DNA of 64,000 nucleotides from the NCBI RefSeq assembly GCF_006539565.1, contig NZ_BJNG01000016.1:62001-126000 (forward strand), given 5' to 3'. The stretch comes from Pseudonocardia hydrocarbonoxydans (GTDB lineage: Bacteria > Actinomycetota > Actinomycetes > Mycobacteriales > Pseudonocardiaceae). The notes beneath the pieces are model-generated. The model was not told the origin of the DNA, made no database searches, and saw only the letters and a program-made list of their open reading frames with translations. Shown here piece after piece: positions 42,087-50,817 of the stretch (its first letter is position 1; each line of letters begins with the position of its first letter). The translations under genes and the position numbers were made by a program.

Positions 42087-43676
42087 GTGGACGAGCGGGC
42101 GACGGTCGCGGGCCAGGTGCTCGACGTCGCCCGCGGTCACGGCGCGGGCACCGTCTTCGGGCTGCCCGGGGTGCACAACCTGGCGTTCTGGAACGCCGGG
42201 GCGGCGCCGCTGGTGGTGCGCCACGAGCAGGCCGCGGTGTACGCCGCCGACGGCTGGGCCCGCACGACCGGGCGCCTCGGCGCGGCGGTGGTGACGACCG
42301 GTCCCGGCGCGGCCAACGCGGTGGCGGCGTTCGGTGAGGCCGCGGCGGCCCGCTCCCCCGTCCTGCTGGTGGCCTCCGAGATCCCGCAGACCCTGCGCCG
42401 GGCCGGGCGGGTGCGCGGGGTGCTGCACGAGTCGCGCGACCAGGCCGCGCTGTTCGCCCCGCTCGCGAAGGCCGTGTTCACCCCGCGCACCCCGGCGGAG
42501 GTCGCGGCGGTGGCCGGGCGGGCGGCCGAGACCGCGCTCGCGCACCCGCGCGGTCCCGTCTACCTCGACGTGCCGGCCGACGTGCTGGGGCAGCCGGCCG
42601 CGCCGACGCCGTCGCCGTCCGCCCCGTCCGACGTCCCGGTGACCGGGCTCGACGACGCCGCCGCCGTGCTGTCCGGGGCCCGGGTCGTGCTCTGGGCGGG
42701 CGGCGACGCGGCCGACCACGCCGACGCCGTCGCCGCGCTCGCCACCCGGCTCGGCGCGCCGGTCGTCGCGAGCTTCCGGGGGCGCGGGGTGCCACCGACC
42801 GCCCACCCGGCCGCGGTCGGCCTGCCCCCGCACGAGCCGGAGCCCGCCGCGCTGATCGCCGCGGCCGACGTCCTGCTCGCCGTCGGCGGCGACCTGGACG
42901 GCATGAACACCCGCAACTGGACCATGCCCCGCCCGGCCGGGCTCGTCGTCGTCGAGGCGGCGCCGCCGCCCGACCCCCCGGAGTGGGCGCCCGACGCCAC
43001 CGTCACCGGCCCGCTCGACGCCGCGCTGGCCGGCCTGGCCGCGCGGGTGCCGGCCGCCCCGGCCTGGGCACCGACCGGGATGCGCGCGACGGTGCTCGAC
43101 CGGCTGCGCCGCGACCCGGCCACCGCGGACGCCCTGCACCTGCTCGACGCCGTCGAGCACGCCCGGACCGCCGACACCGTCCTGGTCTGCGACATGGCCG
43201 TGGCCGGCTACTGGGTCGGCGGCTACGCCTCCGCGCCCGGCCCGCGGCGGCTGGCCTACCCCGTCGGCTGGGGCACGCTGGGCTTCGGCCTGCCCGCGGC
43301 ACTCGGCGCCGCGGCGGCCGGGCACCCGGTGATCGCGGTCTGCGGCGACGGCGGGCTGATGATGGCGCTCGGCGAGCTGGCGACACTGGTGCAGGAGCGG
43401 CTGCCGGTCACCGTCCTCGTCGTCGACGACGGCGGCTACGGGATGCTGCGCTACGACCAGCGCCGCGCGGGGCACCCCGAGCGCGGCGTCGACCTGGTGA
43501 CACCCGACCTGCCCGCACTCGCCGCGGCGTTCGGGCTGGCCGCCACGGCGGTGGGGTCGACGGCGGAGCTGCGCGCGCCGCTCGCCGCGGCCGTCGCGAG
43601 CGGGGCCCCGCACCTGGTGCGCGTCCCGGCGGCGCTCACCCCGCCGCGCACCACCTCGCCCCGCTGGGCCGAGTAG
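42087..43676 (+). CDS. Thiamine-diphosphate-dependent enzyme (acetolactate synthase/benzoylformate decarboxylase-like)
   Basis: This 529-aa, three-domain ThDP enzyme has the conserved Glu in VVRHEQAAVYAADGWAR, the quinone/CoA-like middle domain, and the ThDP/Mg motif CGDGGLMMALGELATL continuing to VVDDGGYGMLRY (the usual Asn-Asn is Asp-Asp). GTG start at 42087. Family members decarboxylate or condense 2-oxoacids. The Asp-Asp variation and absence of a small subunit gene argue against true acetolactate synthase. Substrate not determined. Confidence 0.8.
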   Translation: MDERATVAGQVLDVARGHGAGTVFGLPGVHNLAFWNAGAAPLVVRHEQAAVYAADGWARTTGRLGAAVVTTGPGAANAVAAFGEAAAARSPVLLVASEIPQTLRRAGRVRGVLHESRDQAALFAPLAKAVFTPRTPAEVAAVAGRAAETALAHPRGPVYLDVPADVLGQPAAPTPSPSAPSDVPVTGLDDAAAVLSGARVVLWAGGDAADHADAVAALATRLGAPVVASFRGRGVPPTAHPAAVGLPPHEPEPAALIAAADVLLAVGGDLDGMNTRNWTMPRPAGLVVVEAAPPPDPPEWAPDATVTGPLDAALAGLAARVPAAPAWAPTGMRATVLDRLRRDPATADALHLLDAVEHARTADTVLVCDMAVAGYWVGGYASAPGPRRLAYPVGWGTLGFGLPAALGAAAAGHPVIAVCGDGGLMMALGELATLVQERLPVTVLVVDDGGYGMLRYDQRRAGHPERGVDLVTPDLPALAAAFGLAATAVGSTAELRAPLAAAVASGAPHLVRVPAALTPPRTTSPRWAE

Positions 43677-43719
43677 CACCTTCCGTGTGACGCAGCACAC
43701 AGTGTTGGCCGAACAGTTG

Positions 43720-43729
43720 CGATATATCG
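43720..43729. promoter_or_regulatory. Palindrome CGATATATCG upstream of the PadR gene
   Basis: This perfect 10-bp AT-rich palindrome in an otherwise GC-rich gap is 66 bp before the PadR start. PadR regulators commonly bind ATAT-centred palindromes near their own promoters, so autoregulation is likely. Confidence 0.6.
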
Positions 43730-43794
43730 TGATGGCACACGAGCGACTCAGTGCTATCGGAGCAGGAGGCTCGCCCACCGTCAGGAGACACGAC

Positions 43795-44457
43795 ATGCAC
43801 ACCCCACGGTTCCGGGGACGACCCCCGCACCCCCACCCCTTCGCCGTCGACGGCGAGCCCGAGGGCCCGCACCGCCACGGCGGTCCCCGCGGCCGGCGCC
43901 ACGGCGGCCCGCGGTTCGGACCGGGGTTCGGCCCCGGCTTCGGGCGCGGCGGCCCGTTCCCCGGCGGCCCCTTCGGCGGGCCGCGCGGCGGACGGCGCGG
44001 CCGCCGCACCTCGCGCGGGGACATCCGCGCCGCCGTGCTGGCCCTGCTCGCCGAGCAGCCGCGGCACGGCTACGAGATCATCCAGGAGATCGCCGAGCGT
44101 TCCGGCGGCGCCTGGCGCCCGAGCCCCGGGTCGGTGTACCCCACCATCTCCCAGCTCGAGGACGAGGGCCTGGCGACGGTCGAGAAGGCCGACGGCCGAC
44201 GGGTCGTCTCGCTCACCGCGGCCGGCACGACCTACGTCGCCGAGCACCGCGCCGAGCTCGACGCGGTGTGGGAGCAGGTCGGCCGCAGCGCCGACGAGTG
44301 GGCCGACGGCGAGGCCGGTGAGCTGTGGGACCAGCTCGGCCAGCTGCACGCCGCGGCCCAGCAGGTGCTCGGCGCCGGCACCCCGGAGCAGGTCACCGCG
44401 GCCACCGCGGCCCTGACCGAGGCCCGCAAGACCATCTACCGCCTACTCGCCGAGTAG
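43795..44457 (+). CDS. PadR-family transcriptional regulator with Gly/His/Pro/Arg-rich N-terminal extension
   Basis: The 220-aa protein starts at ATG 43795 after AGGAG. The first 75 residues are low-complexity (GPRFGPGFGPGFGRGGPFPGG). The winged helix follows: RGDIRAAVLALLAEQPRHGYEIIQEIAERSGGAWRPSPGSVYPTISQLEDEGL. A helical C-terminal dimerisation domain ends the protein. The disordered extension is characteristic of some actinobacterial PadR proteins and may contact DNA or metal. A perfect 25-bp hairpin follows the gene. Confidence 0.85.
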   Translation: MHTPRFRGRPPHPHPFAVDGEPEGPHRHGGPRGRRHGGPRFGPGFGPGFGRGGPFPGGPFGGPRGGRRGRRTSRGDIRAAVLALLAEQPRHGYEIIQEIAERSGGAWRPSPGSVYPTISQLEDEGLATVEKADGRRVVSLTAAGTTYVAEHRAELDAVWEQVGRSADEWADGEAGELWDQLGQLHAAAQQVLGAGTPEQVTAATAALTEARKTIYRLLAE

Positions 44458-44492
44458 GCCCCGCCCGGCCCCGCCCCGCAGGGCCCCGTCCG

Positions 44493-44549
44493 ATTGCAGG
44501 AAGGCCACCTTCACGCAACCTAGCTGCGTGAAGGTGGCCTTCCTGCAAT
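44493..44549. terminator. Bidirectional terminator, perfect 25-bp stem, AAGGCCACCTTC family
   Basis: The arms 44493-44517 and 44525-44549 are exact inverse complements around ACCTAGC. The core AGGAAGGCCACCTTC is shared with the hairpin at 17834-17894. It separates the convergent PadR gene (stop 44457) and the 129-aa gene (stop 44570). Confidence 0.88.
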
Positions 44550-44569
44550 TCAGGCGGGCGAGAGCCGGG

Positions 44570-44959
44570 TCAGCAGTCGCGCAGCTCCGGGCTCTGGTTG
44601 AGGACCTGGCCGCGGGGGCTGATGAACTCCCGGTAGGTCGCCCCGTCGACGTCGGCGGGCGCGAACGCAGCGACGCGGTGGCAGTTCTGGAACGCCAGCA
44701 CCACCCCGAAGTGGCGCTCCAGCGCGCCGCGGATGGCGTTGCTGGCCAGGGCCCGCAGCAGCTGGCCGCGCTCCTGCTCCGAGGGCGGGGGCACCTCGTG
44801 CTCGCCGAACGGCTTGCCCGGGGCCTGGTCCGCCACGGCGGTCGAGATCGTCTCCCAGGCGTACGGCAGCGAGTCCCGGACGACGGCGACGAACTGCGCG
44901 TCGGTCAGCTCGCCGCGGGCGGCGGCGTCGAGCACGGGGGTGGGGACGTCGAGCGACAT
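44570..44959 (-). CDS. Small conserved partner of the MinD-like ATPase
   Basis: The 129-aa protein starts at ATG 44959 after TAGGAGAC. MSLDVPTPVLDAAARGEL and LPYAWETISTAVADQA open the protein, and ALERHFGVVLAFQNCHRVAAF and LNQSPELRDC close it. It is soluble with two cysteines. It starts 7 bp after the MinD-like gene. I recall similar pairs in other actinobacteria without a known function, so it is described only as the likely partner of the ATPase. Confidence 0.75.
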   Translation of the reverse strand: MSLDVPTPVLDAAARGELTDAQFVAVVRDSLPYAWETISTAVADQAPGKPFGEHEVPPPSEQERGQLLRALASNAIRGALERHFGVVLAFQNCHRVAAFAPADVDGATYREFISPRGQVLNQSPELRDC

Positions 44960-44966
44960 GTCTCTC

Positions 44967-45920
44967 CTAGGGGGTCGGAACCGGTGCGGGCCCGGGCAGG
45001 AAGTCCGGGTCGATCTGGGCGGCGAGGTCGGTGCCGGCGGCCCGGTTGCCCCACGCGCGGGCGTTGCGCAGGTGGAACTCGACGGTGCCGCGGTGGTAGG
45101 CGGCCCAGTCGCGGGCGCGCGCGTCGAGCGCGGCGTGCACCGCGTCCAGGGCCGCGAGGTTGGCGGGCTCCAGCGCCGAGACGGGCTCGACGGCCCCCCG
45201 CTCGGCCGCACGCACCCATCCCGACTGCCCGAACCAGCCGACCAGCGCGTCGCCGACGTGCTCGCGCAGGTAGGCGACGTCGGCGTCGTCGGCGACCTTG
45301 TTGCCCAGCACCGCGAGGGCGACGCCGTGCCCCGCGGCGTGCTCGGCGTACTGCCGGAACACCCCGACCCCGCGCCGCGTCGGCTCGCTGACCAGCACCG
45401 TCAGGTCGAAGCGGGTGAACAGGCCGGACGCGAAGGCGTCGGCCCCCGCCGTCATGTCGACGACGACGTACTCGCCGGGCCCGTCGAGCAGGTGGTTGAG
45501 GTAGAGCTCGACCGCTCCGGTCTTGGAGTGGTAGCAGGACACCCCGATGTCGGCCTCGTCGAACTCGCCGGTGACCAGGTGCCGCACGTCGCCGACCTGC
45601 ACGGAGTACCGCGCGAGCAGCTCCCCCGCGGGGTCGAGGTCGAGCATCCGGGACCCGGCGCCCGGCGGTGTCGTCTTGATCATGGTGTCGGCGGAGGCGA
45701 TGCGCGGGTTGGTGCCACGCAGGTGGTCCTTGAGCCAGCGCAGGTCCGAGCCCAGCGCGCGGGGCGGTGGGCCGTCGTGGCCGAGCGCCTGGCCCAGGTG
45801 CTGGTTGATGTCCGCGTCGATCGCCAGCACCGGGTGCCCGCGCTCGGCGAGGTACCGGCTGAACACCGCCGCCGACGTCGTCTTCCCGCTGCCGCCCTTG
45901 CCGACGAACGCGATGCGCAC
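44967..45920 (-). CDS. MinD/CooC-type nucleotide-binding protein
   Basis: This 317-aa protein starts at GTG 45920, after GGGAGG. The deviant Walker A is VRIAFVGKGGSGKTTSAAVF at the N-terminus, followed by VLAIDADINQHLG and the Walker B-like YVVVDMTAGADAF. The opening is closest to CooC/nickel- or cofactor-insertion ATPases of the MinD superfamily. No CO dehydrogenase gene is nearby. It is co-transcribed with the 129-aa protein. Confidence 0.82.
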   Translation of the reverse strand: MRIAFVGKGGSGKTTSAAVFSRYLAERGHPVLAIDADINQHLGQALGHDGPPPRALGSDLRWLKDHLRGTNPRIASADTMIKTTPPGAGSRMLDLDPAGELLARYSVQVGDVRHLVTGEFDEADIGVSCYHSKTGAVELYLNHLLDGPGEYVVVDMTAGADAFASGLFTRFDLTVLVSEPTRRGVGVFRQYAEHAAGHGVALAVLGNKVADDADVAYLREHVGDALVGWFGQSGWVRAAERGAVEPVSALEPANLAALDAVHAALDARARDWAAYHRGTVEFHLRNARAWGNRAAGTDLAAQIDPDFLPGPAPVPTP

Positions 45921-46085
45921 CCGGCCTCCCCTCACTCGCCCGACACTGCCAGACCGCAGATGATAAGCGTTGTCACTTTCGGGTGACGGAGTTCGGGTCG
46001 GCGACGGTACCGCGCACCCACCGCGTCCCGACACGAGCCCGCGCCCGGAGCCCGTCCACCCGGACCCGTCCGACGGGACGGATCC

Positions 46086-47405
46086 TCAGCGACGGCGGCG
46101 GGCCAGTACCTCGCGCAGCGGGGGGACCACCACGCCGTCCGCGGCGAGCTTGCGCCGGGCCCGGCGGCGGGCGACGAGGATCCCGACCGTCGCGAAGGCC
46201 CAGACGGCGTACTGCACGGTCCAGGCCACCCGGAACGCCTCGGGCGAGTAGCCGCCCGCGCTGAGCCCGAGCACCACCCCCACGGCCTGCGCCACCAGCA
46301 GCGACGCCAGGAACCCGCCGATGTTGACGATCCCGACCGCGGTGCCCTGGCGGTGTCCGGGGTTGAACGTGCGCGCGTAGTCGAAGCCGATCATCGAGCC
46401 GGGGCCGCCGAGGGCCAGCACGACGACGAGCGCCACCAGCAGCCAGCCCGGCGCGGGCGGCGGCACGGCCAGCACGACCGTCCACGTCCCGGCCGTCACC
46501 CCGATGACGGCGAGCACGAGCCACGAACGGCGCAGCGGGTGCCGGGCGGTGAACTCCCCGAACAGCGGGCCCGCCACGATCCCGACGCCGACGAACAGCG
46601 CCAGCAGCGCGCTCGCCTGCCCGGCGCCCAGCCCCTGACCCGCGACGAGGTAGGGCACACCCCACAGCAGCGCGAACACGGTGCCGGAGAACTGCGTGCC
46701 CATGTGCGTCCAGAGCCCGAGGCGGGTGCCCGGCTCGCGCCAGGACTTCTTCAGCCCGTCGACGATCTCCCGCGGCGAGGGCGCGGGCGGCGGCGGGGCG
46801 GCCCCCGGCGGGCGGTTGCGGACGACCAGCAGCACCGCGACCGCCACGAACACCCCGAGCGCCGCCGCGGAGAGGAACGCGGGCGTCCATCCCGGCCCGT
46901 AGAGCAGCGCGGCCAGCGGGATCGCGGAGAGCACCTGGCCGAGCTGGCCGAGCAGGCCGGTCAGCTGCGTCATCAGCGGCACGCGCCGGGGCGGGAACCA
47001 CGCGGTGACGACGGCGAGCACGCTGATGAACGTCAGCGCGTCGCCCGTGCCGACCAGCACGCGCGCCGCGATGGCCAGCGGCAGGGTCGTGGCCAGGGCC
47101 AGCGCGACCTGCCCGGCCGCCATCGTCAGCGCCCCGACGACGACGAGCCGCCGCGCCCCGAACCGGTCGAGCAGCACCCCGACCGGGATCTGCAGGCTCG
47201 CGTAGACCAGCAGCTGCAGCACCACGAACCCGGAGAGCACGGCGGGCGGGGCGGCGAACCGGTCGGCCGCCTCCAGCCCGGCGACGCCGAACGAGGTGCG
47301 GTGCATGACCCCGACGAGATAGGCCGACAGTGCGACCACCCACACGGCCCAGATGCGGCGGGAGGGTGTCTGTGCCGGTGTCGGGGTGGGGGCGAGCGCG
47401 TCCAT
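46086..47405 (-). CDS. MFS transporter
   Basis: This 439-aa major facilitator has about 12 hydrophobic segments; the loop 2-3 motif is present as VLLDRFGARRLVVVGALTM and the second half repeats the layout. A basic C-terminal tail is cytoplasmic. GTMG-like details do not reveal the substrate. It starts at ATG 47405 and is divergent from the PAC2 gene; 165 bp separate it from the MinD-like gene downstream. Confidence 0.85.
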   Translation of the reverse strand: MDALAPTPTPAQTPSRRIWAVWVVALSAYLVGVMHRTSFGVAGLEAADRFAAPPAVLSGFVVLQLLVYASLQIPVGVLLDRFGARRLVVVGALTMAAGQVALALATTLPLAIAARVLVGTGDALTFISVLAVVTAWFPPRRVPLMTQLTGLLGQLGQVLSAIPLAALLYGPGWTPAFLSAAALGVFVAVAVLLVVRNRPPGAAPPPPAPSPREIVDGLKKSWREPGTRLGLWTHMGTQFSGTVFALLWGVPYLVAGQGLGAGQASALLALFVGVGIVAGPLFGEFTARHPLRRSWLVLAVIGVTAGTWTVVLAVPPPAPGWLLVALVVVLALGGPGSMIGFDYARTFNPGHRQGTAVGIVNIGGFLASLLVAQAVGVVLGLSAGGYSPEAFRVAWTVQYAVWAFATVGILVARRRARRKLAADGVVVPPLREVLARRRR

Positions 47406-47505
47406 GTCCCACCCATGGTGCGCGATCGCCGTCCGGAACGGGATGCTGTGCGGGCAGGTTCACGTTGTGCGGGTGGACCCACGACGCGAGAAGGAGAGGT
47501 GCGCG

Positions 47506-48450
47506 GTGCAGGAACCGGCCGAGCTGTACGAGATCGTGGACGACGCCCCGGCACCGGAGGCGCCGGTGCTGATCGTGGCGCTGGACGGTTTCGTCGACGC
47601 CGGCAACGCCGGGCGCCTGGCCCTGGAGGCGCTGGAGACCAGCGGCAGCGCGTCGCGCACGGTCGCCCGTTTCGACGTCGACCAGCTCGTCGACTACCGG
47701 TCGCGCCGCCCGCCGCTGCGCTTCGAGACCGACCGGTGGGCCGCCTACCACGGCCCGGAGCTCGACATCGTCGCGCTCACCGACACCGGCGAGACGCAGT
47801 ACCTGCTGCTCTCGGGCCCCGAGCCGGACAGCCAGTGGGAGCGCTTCGCCGCCGCCGTCGAGCAGCTCGTGCGGCGTCTCGGCGTCCGCCTGGTGATCAA
47901 CCTCACCGCCATCCCGATGGCCGTGCCGCACACCCGCCCGATCGGCGTCACCGTGCACGGCACCCGCCCGGAGCTGACCGAGGGGCACGAGGCCTGGTTC
48001 GCCACCGCGGAGGTCCCCGGCAGCGCCGTGGCGCTGATGGAGTTCCGGCTCGGCGAGGCCGGGCACGACGCGATGGGCTTCGCCGTGCACGTGCCGCACT
48101 ACCTGGCGCGGTCGGAGTACCCGCAGGCCGCGCGCGTGCTGCTCGACCACGTCGGGCTCGCCGCCGGGCTGTACCTGCCCACCGAGTCGCTGTCGGCCGC
48201 CGCCGAGCGGGCCGAGGCGGAGATCGCCGAGCAGGTGGCGGCGTCGGAGGAGGTCGCGCAGGTCGTCCAGGCGCTGGAGCGGCAGTACGACACGGTGTCC
48301 TCCGGCCGCGGCGAGCGGGGCGGCATGGGCCTGTCCGGCGAGCTGCCCAGCGCCGACGAGCTGGCCGCCGAGGTGGAGAAGTTCCTCGCCGACCAGGACG
48401 ACGAGAAGGGTGACGGGGACGCGGGCCCCGGCCCCGTCGTCCCCGACTGA
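47506..48450 (+). CDS. PAC2-family (proteasome assembly chaperone-like) protein
   Basis: This 314-aa protein starts at GTG 47506 after AAGGAGAGG. Typical PAC2 blocks are APVLIVALDGFVDAGNAG, YRSRRPPLRFETDRW, and LRRLGV-like text before INLTAIPMAVPHTRP. It ends in an acidic tail. Actinobacteria with 20S proteasomes carry several such proteins. Its role in proteasome assembly is assumed from the family, not shown. Its stop lies 4 bp from that of the E1-like gene. Confidence 0.85.
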   Translation: MQEPAELYEIVDDAPAPEAPVLIVALDGFVDAGNAGRLALEALETSGSASRTVARFDVDQLVDYRSRRPPLRFETDRWAAYHGPELDIVALTDTGETQYLLLSGPEPDSQWERFAAAVEQLVRRLGVRLVINLTAIPMAVPHTRPIGVTVHGTRPELTEGHEAWFATAEVPGSAVALMEFRLGEAGHDAMGFAVHVPHYLARSEYPQAARVLLDHVGLAAGLYLPTESLSAAAERAEAEIAEQVAASEEVAQVVQALERQYDTVSSGRGERGGMGLSGELPSADELAAEVEKFLADQDDEKGDGDAGPGPVVPD

Positions 48451-48454
48451 TCCG

Positions 48455-50719
48455 CTACTCCACCACGTCCAGCGCGGCCGCGACGATGCTGTCGGCGTCG
48501 AGGCCGTGGTGGCGGAACACCGACTCCAGGTCGCCCGACTGCCCGAACCGCGAGACACCCAGGTGGGTGGCCGGGACCCGGTTGATCCCGGCGAGGAACG
48601 CCAGCGTGTGCGGGTGGCCGTCGAGCACGGTCACCAGCGGCGCCGCCCGGCGGGCGGGGAACGCGGCGTCGAGGATCCAGGTGTCGGCGTCGCCGTGGCC
48701 GGCGCGGGCCTGCACGGCGTCGAACACCAGGCCCGGGCTGGTCACGCAGACGACGTCGCACGGGTGGCCCTGGGCCTCCAGTCGCCCCGCCGCGGCCAGC
48801 GCCTCGGGCACGACCGCGCCCGTCACGGCGATCGTCACCGCGGGGGTGGACGCGGCGCGCCGCAGCGGGTAGGCCCCGGCGACGACCTGGCGCCTGCGGC
48901 GCTCCCGGGCGGCCGGGTCGGCGGGGACCGCGGCGAGCGACTGGTCGACCGGCCGCGTCGACAGCCGCAGGTAGGCCGAGCGGCCGCCGGGGCGGCCCAG
49001 CCGCGCCAGCGACGCCAGCAGGGTCCACTCGACGTCGATGGCGAACGCGGGCTCGTAGCTCGTGCAGTCGGGCTGCTCCAGACCCACCGACGGGGTGGTG
49101 ATCGACTGGTGCGCCCCGCCCTCCGGCGCGAGCGCGACCCCGGACGGCGTCCCGACCAGGATCGACTGACCACCCGCGTAGATGCCGAACGACCACGGCT
49201 CCAGCGCGCGCTCGACGAACGGGTCGTAGAGCACCGCGATCGGCAGCAGCGGCGTGCCCCAGCGGCTCCACGTGGCGCCCATCTCGCCCAGCAGCCCGAC
49301 CAGGTTCGTCTCCGCGATGCCCAGCTCCAGGTGCTGGCCGTCGGGGCGCTCGCGCCAGTGCAGGATCGTCTCGGGGTCGTCGGCGAACCAGTCGACCTGC
49401 TCGCGCGCGGCCCACACCCCCACCTTGTTGACCCAGCCGCCCAGATTCGTCGAGCTCGACACGTCCGGGCACAGCGTCACGACCTGCTTGGCCGCCTCCG
49501 GGGCGGCGCGGGTGAGGTCGAGCAGCGCGCGGCCCAGCGCGGCCTGCGTGGTGGCCGTGCCCGACGGGGTGCGGCCGATGTCGGCGGGCAGCGGCGGCAC
49601 CGCGGCGACGGTGACGGGCTCGCGGCGCAGCCGCTCCCCCACCTGCGCGCACAGCTCGGCGGCGGGGCCGGCGGGCAGCGGCGTCCACGGCGCGTCGGCG
49701 TCGGCGCCGACCGCGTCGGCCAGCTCCGCGAACTGCTCGTGGGTGAGCAGCGAGGAGTGGTTCTGCGGGTGGCCCTCGCTGGCCAGGCCGTACCCCTTGA
49801 CGGTGTAGGCGAAGATCACCGTGGGCCGGGTGTCGTCGATCGCGGCGAAGGCGGTGCGCAGGGCGCCGAGGTCGTGGCCGCCGAGGTTGCGCAGCGCGGC
49901 GTGCAGCGTGGCGTCGTCGAGGCCGGAGACCAGCTCGGCCAGCTTCGTGTCCTCCCCCGGCAGCCGTTCGCGCAGCTGGGCGGGGGTGCAGCGGAGGAGC
50001 CGCTGGTACTCCGGGTTGGGCATCTCGTCGATCCGGGCGCGCAGCACGTCGCCCCCGGGGCGGGTGAACAGCTCCTCCAGCAGGGCGCCGTACTTGACGG
50101 TGAGGACCTGCCAGCCCGCGGCGTCGAACATGCCCTGCAGGCGGGTGGCCCCGATGTTGGGGACGACGCGGTCGAGGCTCTGGCGGTTGAGGTCGACGAT
50201 CCAGACGACCTCGCCCAGCTCGGCCACCATCGGGTCGAGGACGGCCTCCCAGCAGGCGCCCTCGTCCAGCTCCGCGTCGCCGACCAGGGAGTACTGGCGG
50301 CCCTCGCCGGCCCGGACGTAGCGGCGGGCGATCGCGCCCCAGATCGGGGCGGTCGCGCCGATGCCGACCGAGCCGGTGGAGTAGTCGACGGGGTCGGGGT
50401 CCTTGGAGCGGCTGGGGTAGCTCTGCAGGCCGCCGAACTCGCGCAGCGTCTCCAGCTTCGCCGCGGGCAGCTCGCCGAGCAGGTGGTTGATCGCGTGCAG
50501 GACGGGCGAGGCGTGCGGCTTGACCGACACCCGGTCCTCACGGCGCAGGTGCTCGAACCACAGCGCGGTCATGATCGTCACCATCGACGCGCTCGACGCC
50601 TGGTGCCCGCCGACCTTCAGCCCGCTCGGGTTGGGCCGCACCCGGTTGGCGTGGTGCACGATCGCGGTCGCCAGCCACAGCACCCGCTGCTCGATGGTGC
50701 GCAGGACGTCGTCACTCAT
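48455..50719 (-). CDS. Pyruvate dehydrogenase E1 (AceE)/transketolase-like ThDP enzyme
   Basis: The 754-aa protein starts at ATG 50719 (MSDDVLRTIEQRVLWL). Sequence blocks are of homodimeric AceE: GGHQASSASMVTIMTALW, KPHASPVLHAINHLLG, YSTGSVGIGATAPIWGAIARRY, and the ThDP motif VGDAELDEGACWEAV...DLNRQSLD. It is shorter than classical AceE (about 890-930 aa), and no E2/E3 genes are linked, so it may act on another 2-oxoacid or as a decarboxylase. It is divergent from an Lrp regulator that probably controls it. Confidence 0.8.
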   Translation of the reverse strand: MSDDVLRTIEQRVLWLATAIVHHANRVRPNPSGLKVGGHQASSASMVTIMTALWFEHLRREDRVSVKPHASPVLHAINHLLGELPAAKLETLREFGGLQSYPSRSKDPDPVDYSTGSVGIGATAPIWGAIARRYVRAGEGRQYSLVGDAELDEGACWEAVLDPMVAELGEVVWIVDLNRQSLDRVVPNIGATRLQGMFDAAGWQVLTVKYGALLEELFTRPGGDVLRARIDEMPNPEYQRLLRCTPAQLRERLPGEDTKLAELVSGLDDATLHAALRNLGGHDLGALRTAFAAIDDTRPTVIFAYTVKGYGLASEGHPQNHSSLLTHEQFAELADAVGADADAPWTPLPAGPAAELCAQVGERLRREPVTVAAVPPLPADIGRTPSGTATTQAALGRALLDLTRAAPEAAKQVVTLCPDVSSSTNLGGWVNKVGVWAAREQVDWFADDPETILHWRERPDGQHLELGIAETNLVGLLGEMGATWSRWGTPLLPIAVLYDPFVERALEPWSFGIYAGGQSILVGTPSGVALAPEGGAHQSITTPSVGLEQPDCTSYEPAFAIDVEWTLLASLARLGRPGGRSAYLRLSTRPVDQSLAAVPADPAARERRRRQVVAGAYPLRRAASTPAVTIAVTGAVVPEALAAAGRLEAQGHPCDVVCVTSPGLVFDAVQARAGHGDADTWILDAAFPARRAAPLVTVLDGHPHTLAFLAGINRVPATHLGVSRFGQSGDLESVFRHHGLDADSIVAAALDVVE

Positions 50720-50773
50720 CCCCGTACTGCACCACCGGGCGGCCGTGTGCACAACCCAGACTCGATCTGACGT

Positions 50774-50812
50774 GCATTCTGCTCGCGACACGCGCTCGAT
50801 GGGGCAGAATGC
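50774..50812. promoter_or_regulatory. Inverted repeat GCATTCTGC-N21-GCAGAATGC at the Lrp/E1-like promoter
   Basis: The exact 9-bp arms at 50774-50782 and 50804-50812 are centred 30 bp apart, about three helical turns, between the divergent E1-like and Lrp genes. Lrp/AsnC proteins bind such paired sites, so this is probably the operator for both. Confidence 0.65.
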
Positions 50813-50817
50813 CCGGC

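Noticed and set aside
44528..45391. Plus-strand frame beginning MKVAFLQF
   Set aside because: The first codons are the right arm of the terminator hairpin and the rest is antisense to the MinD-like ATPase and its partner.
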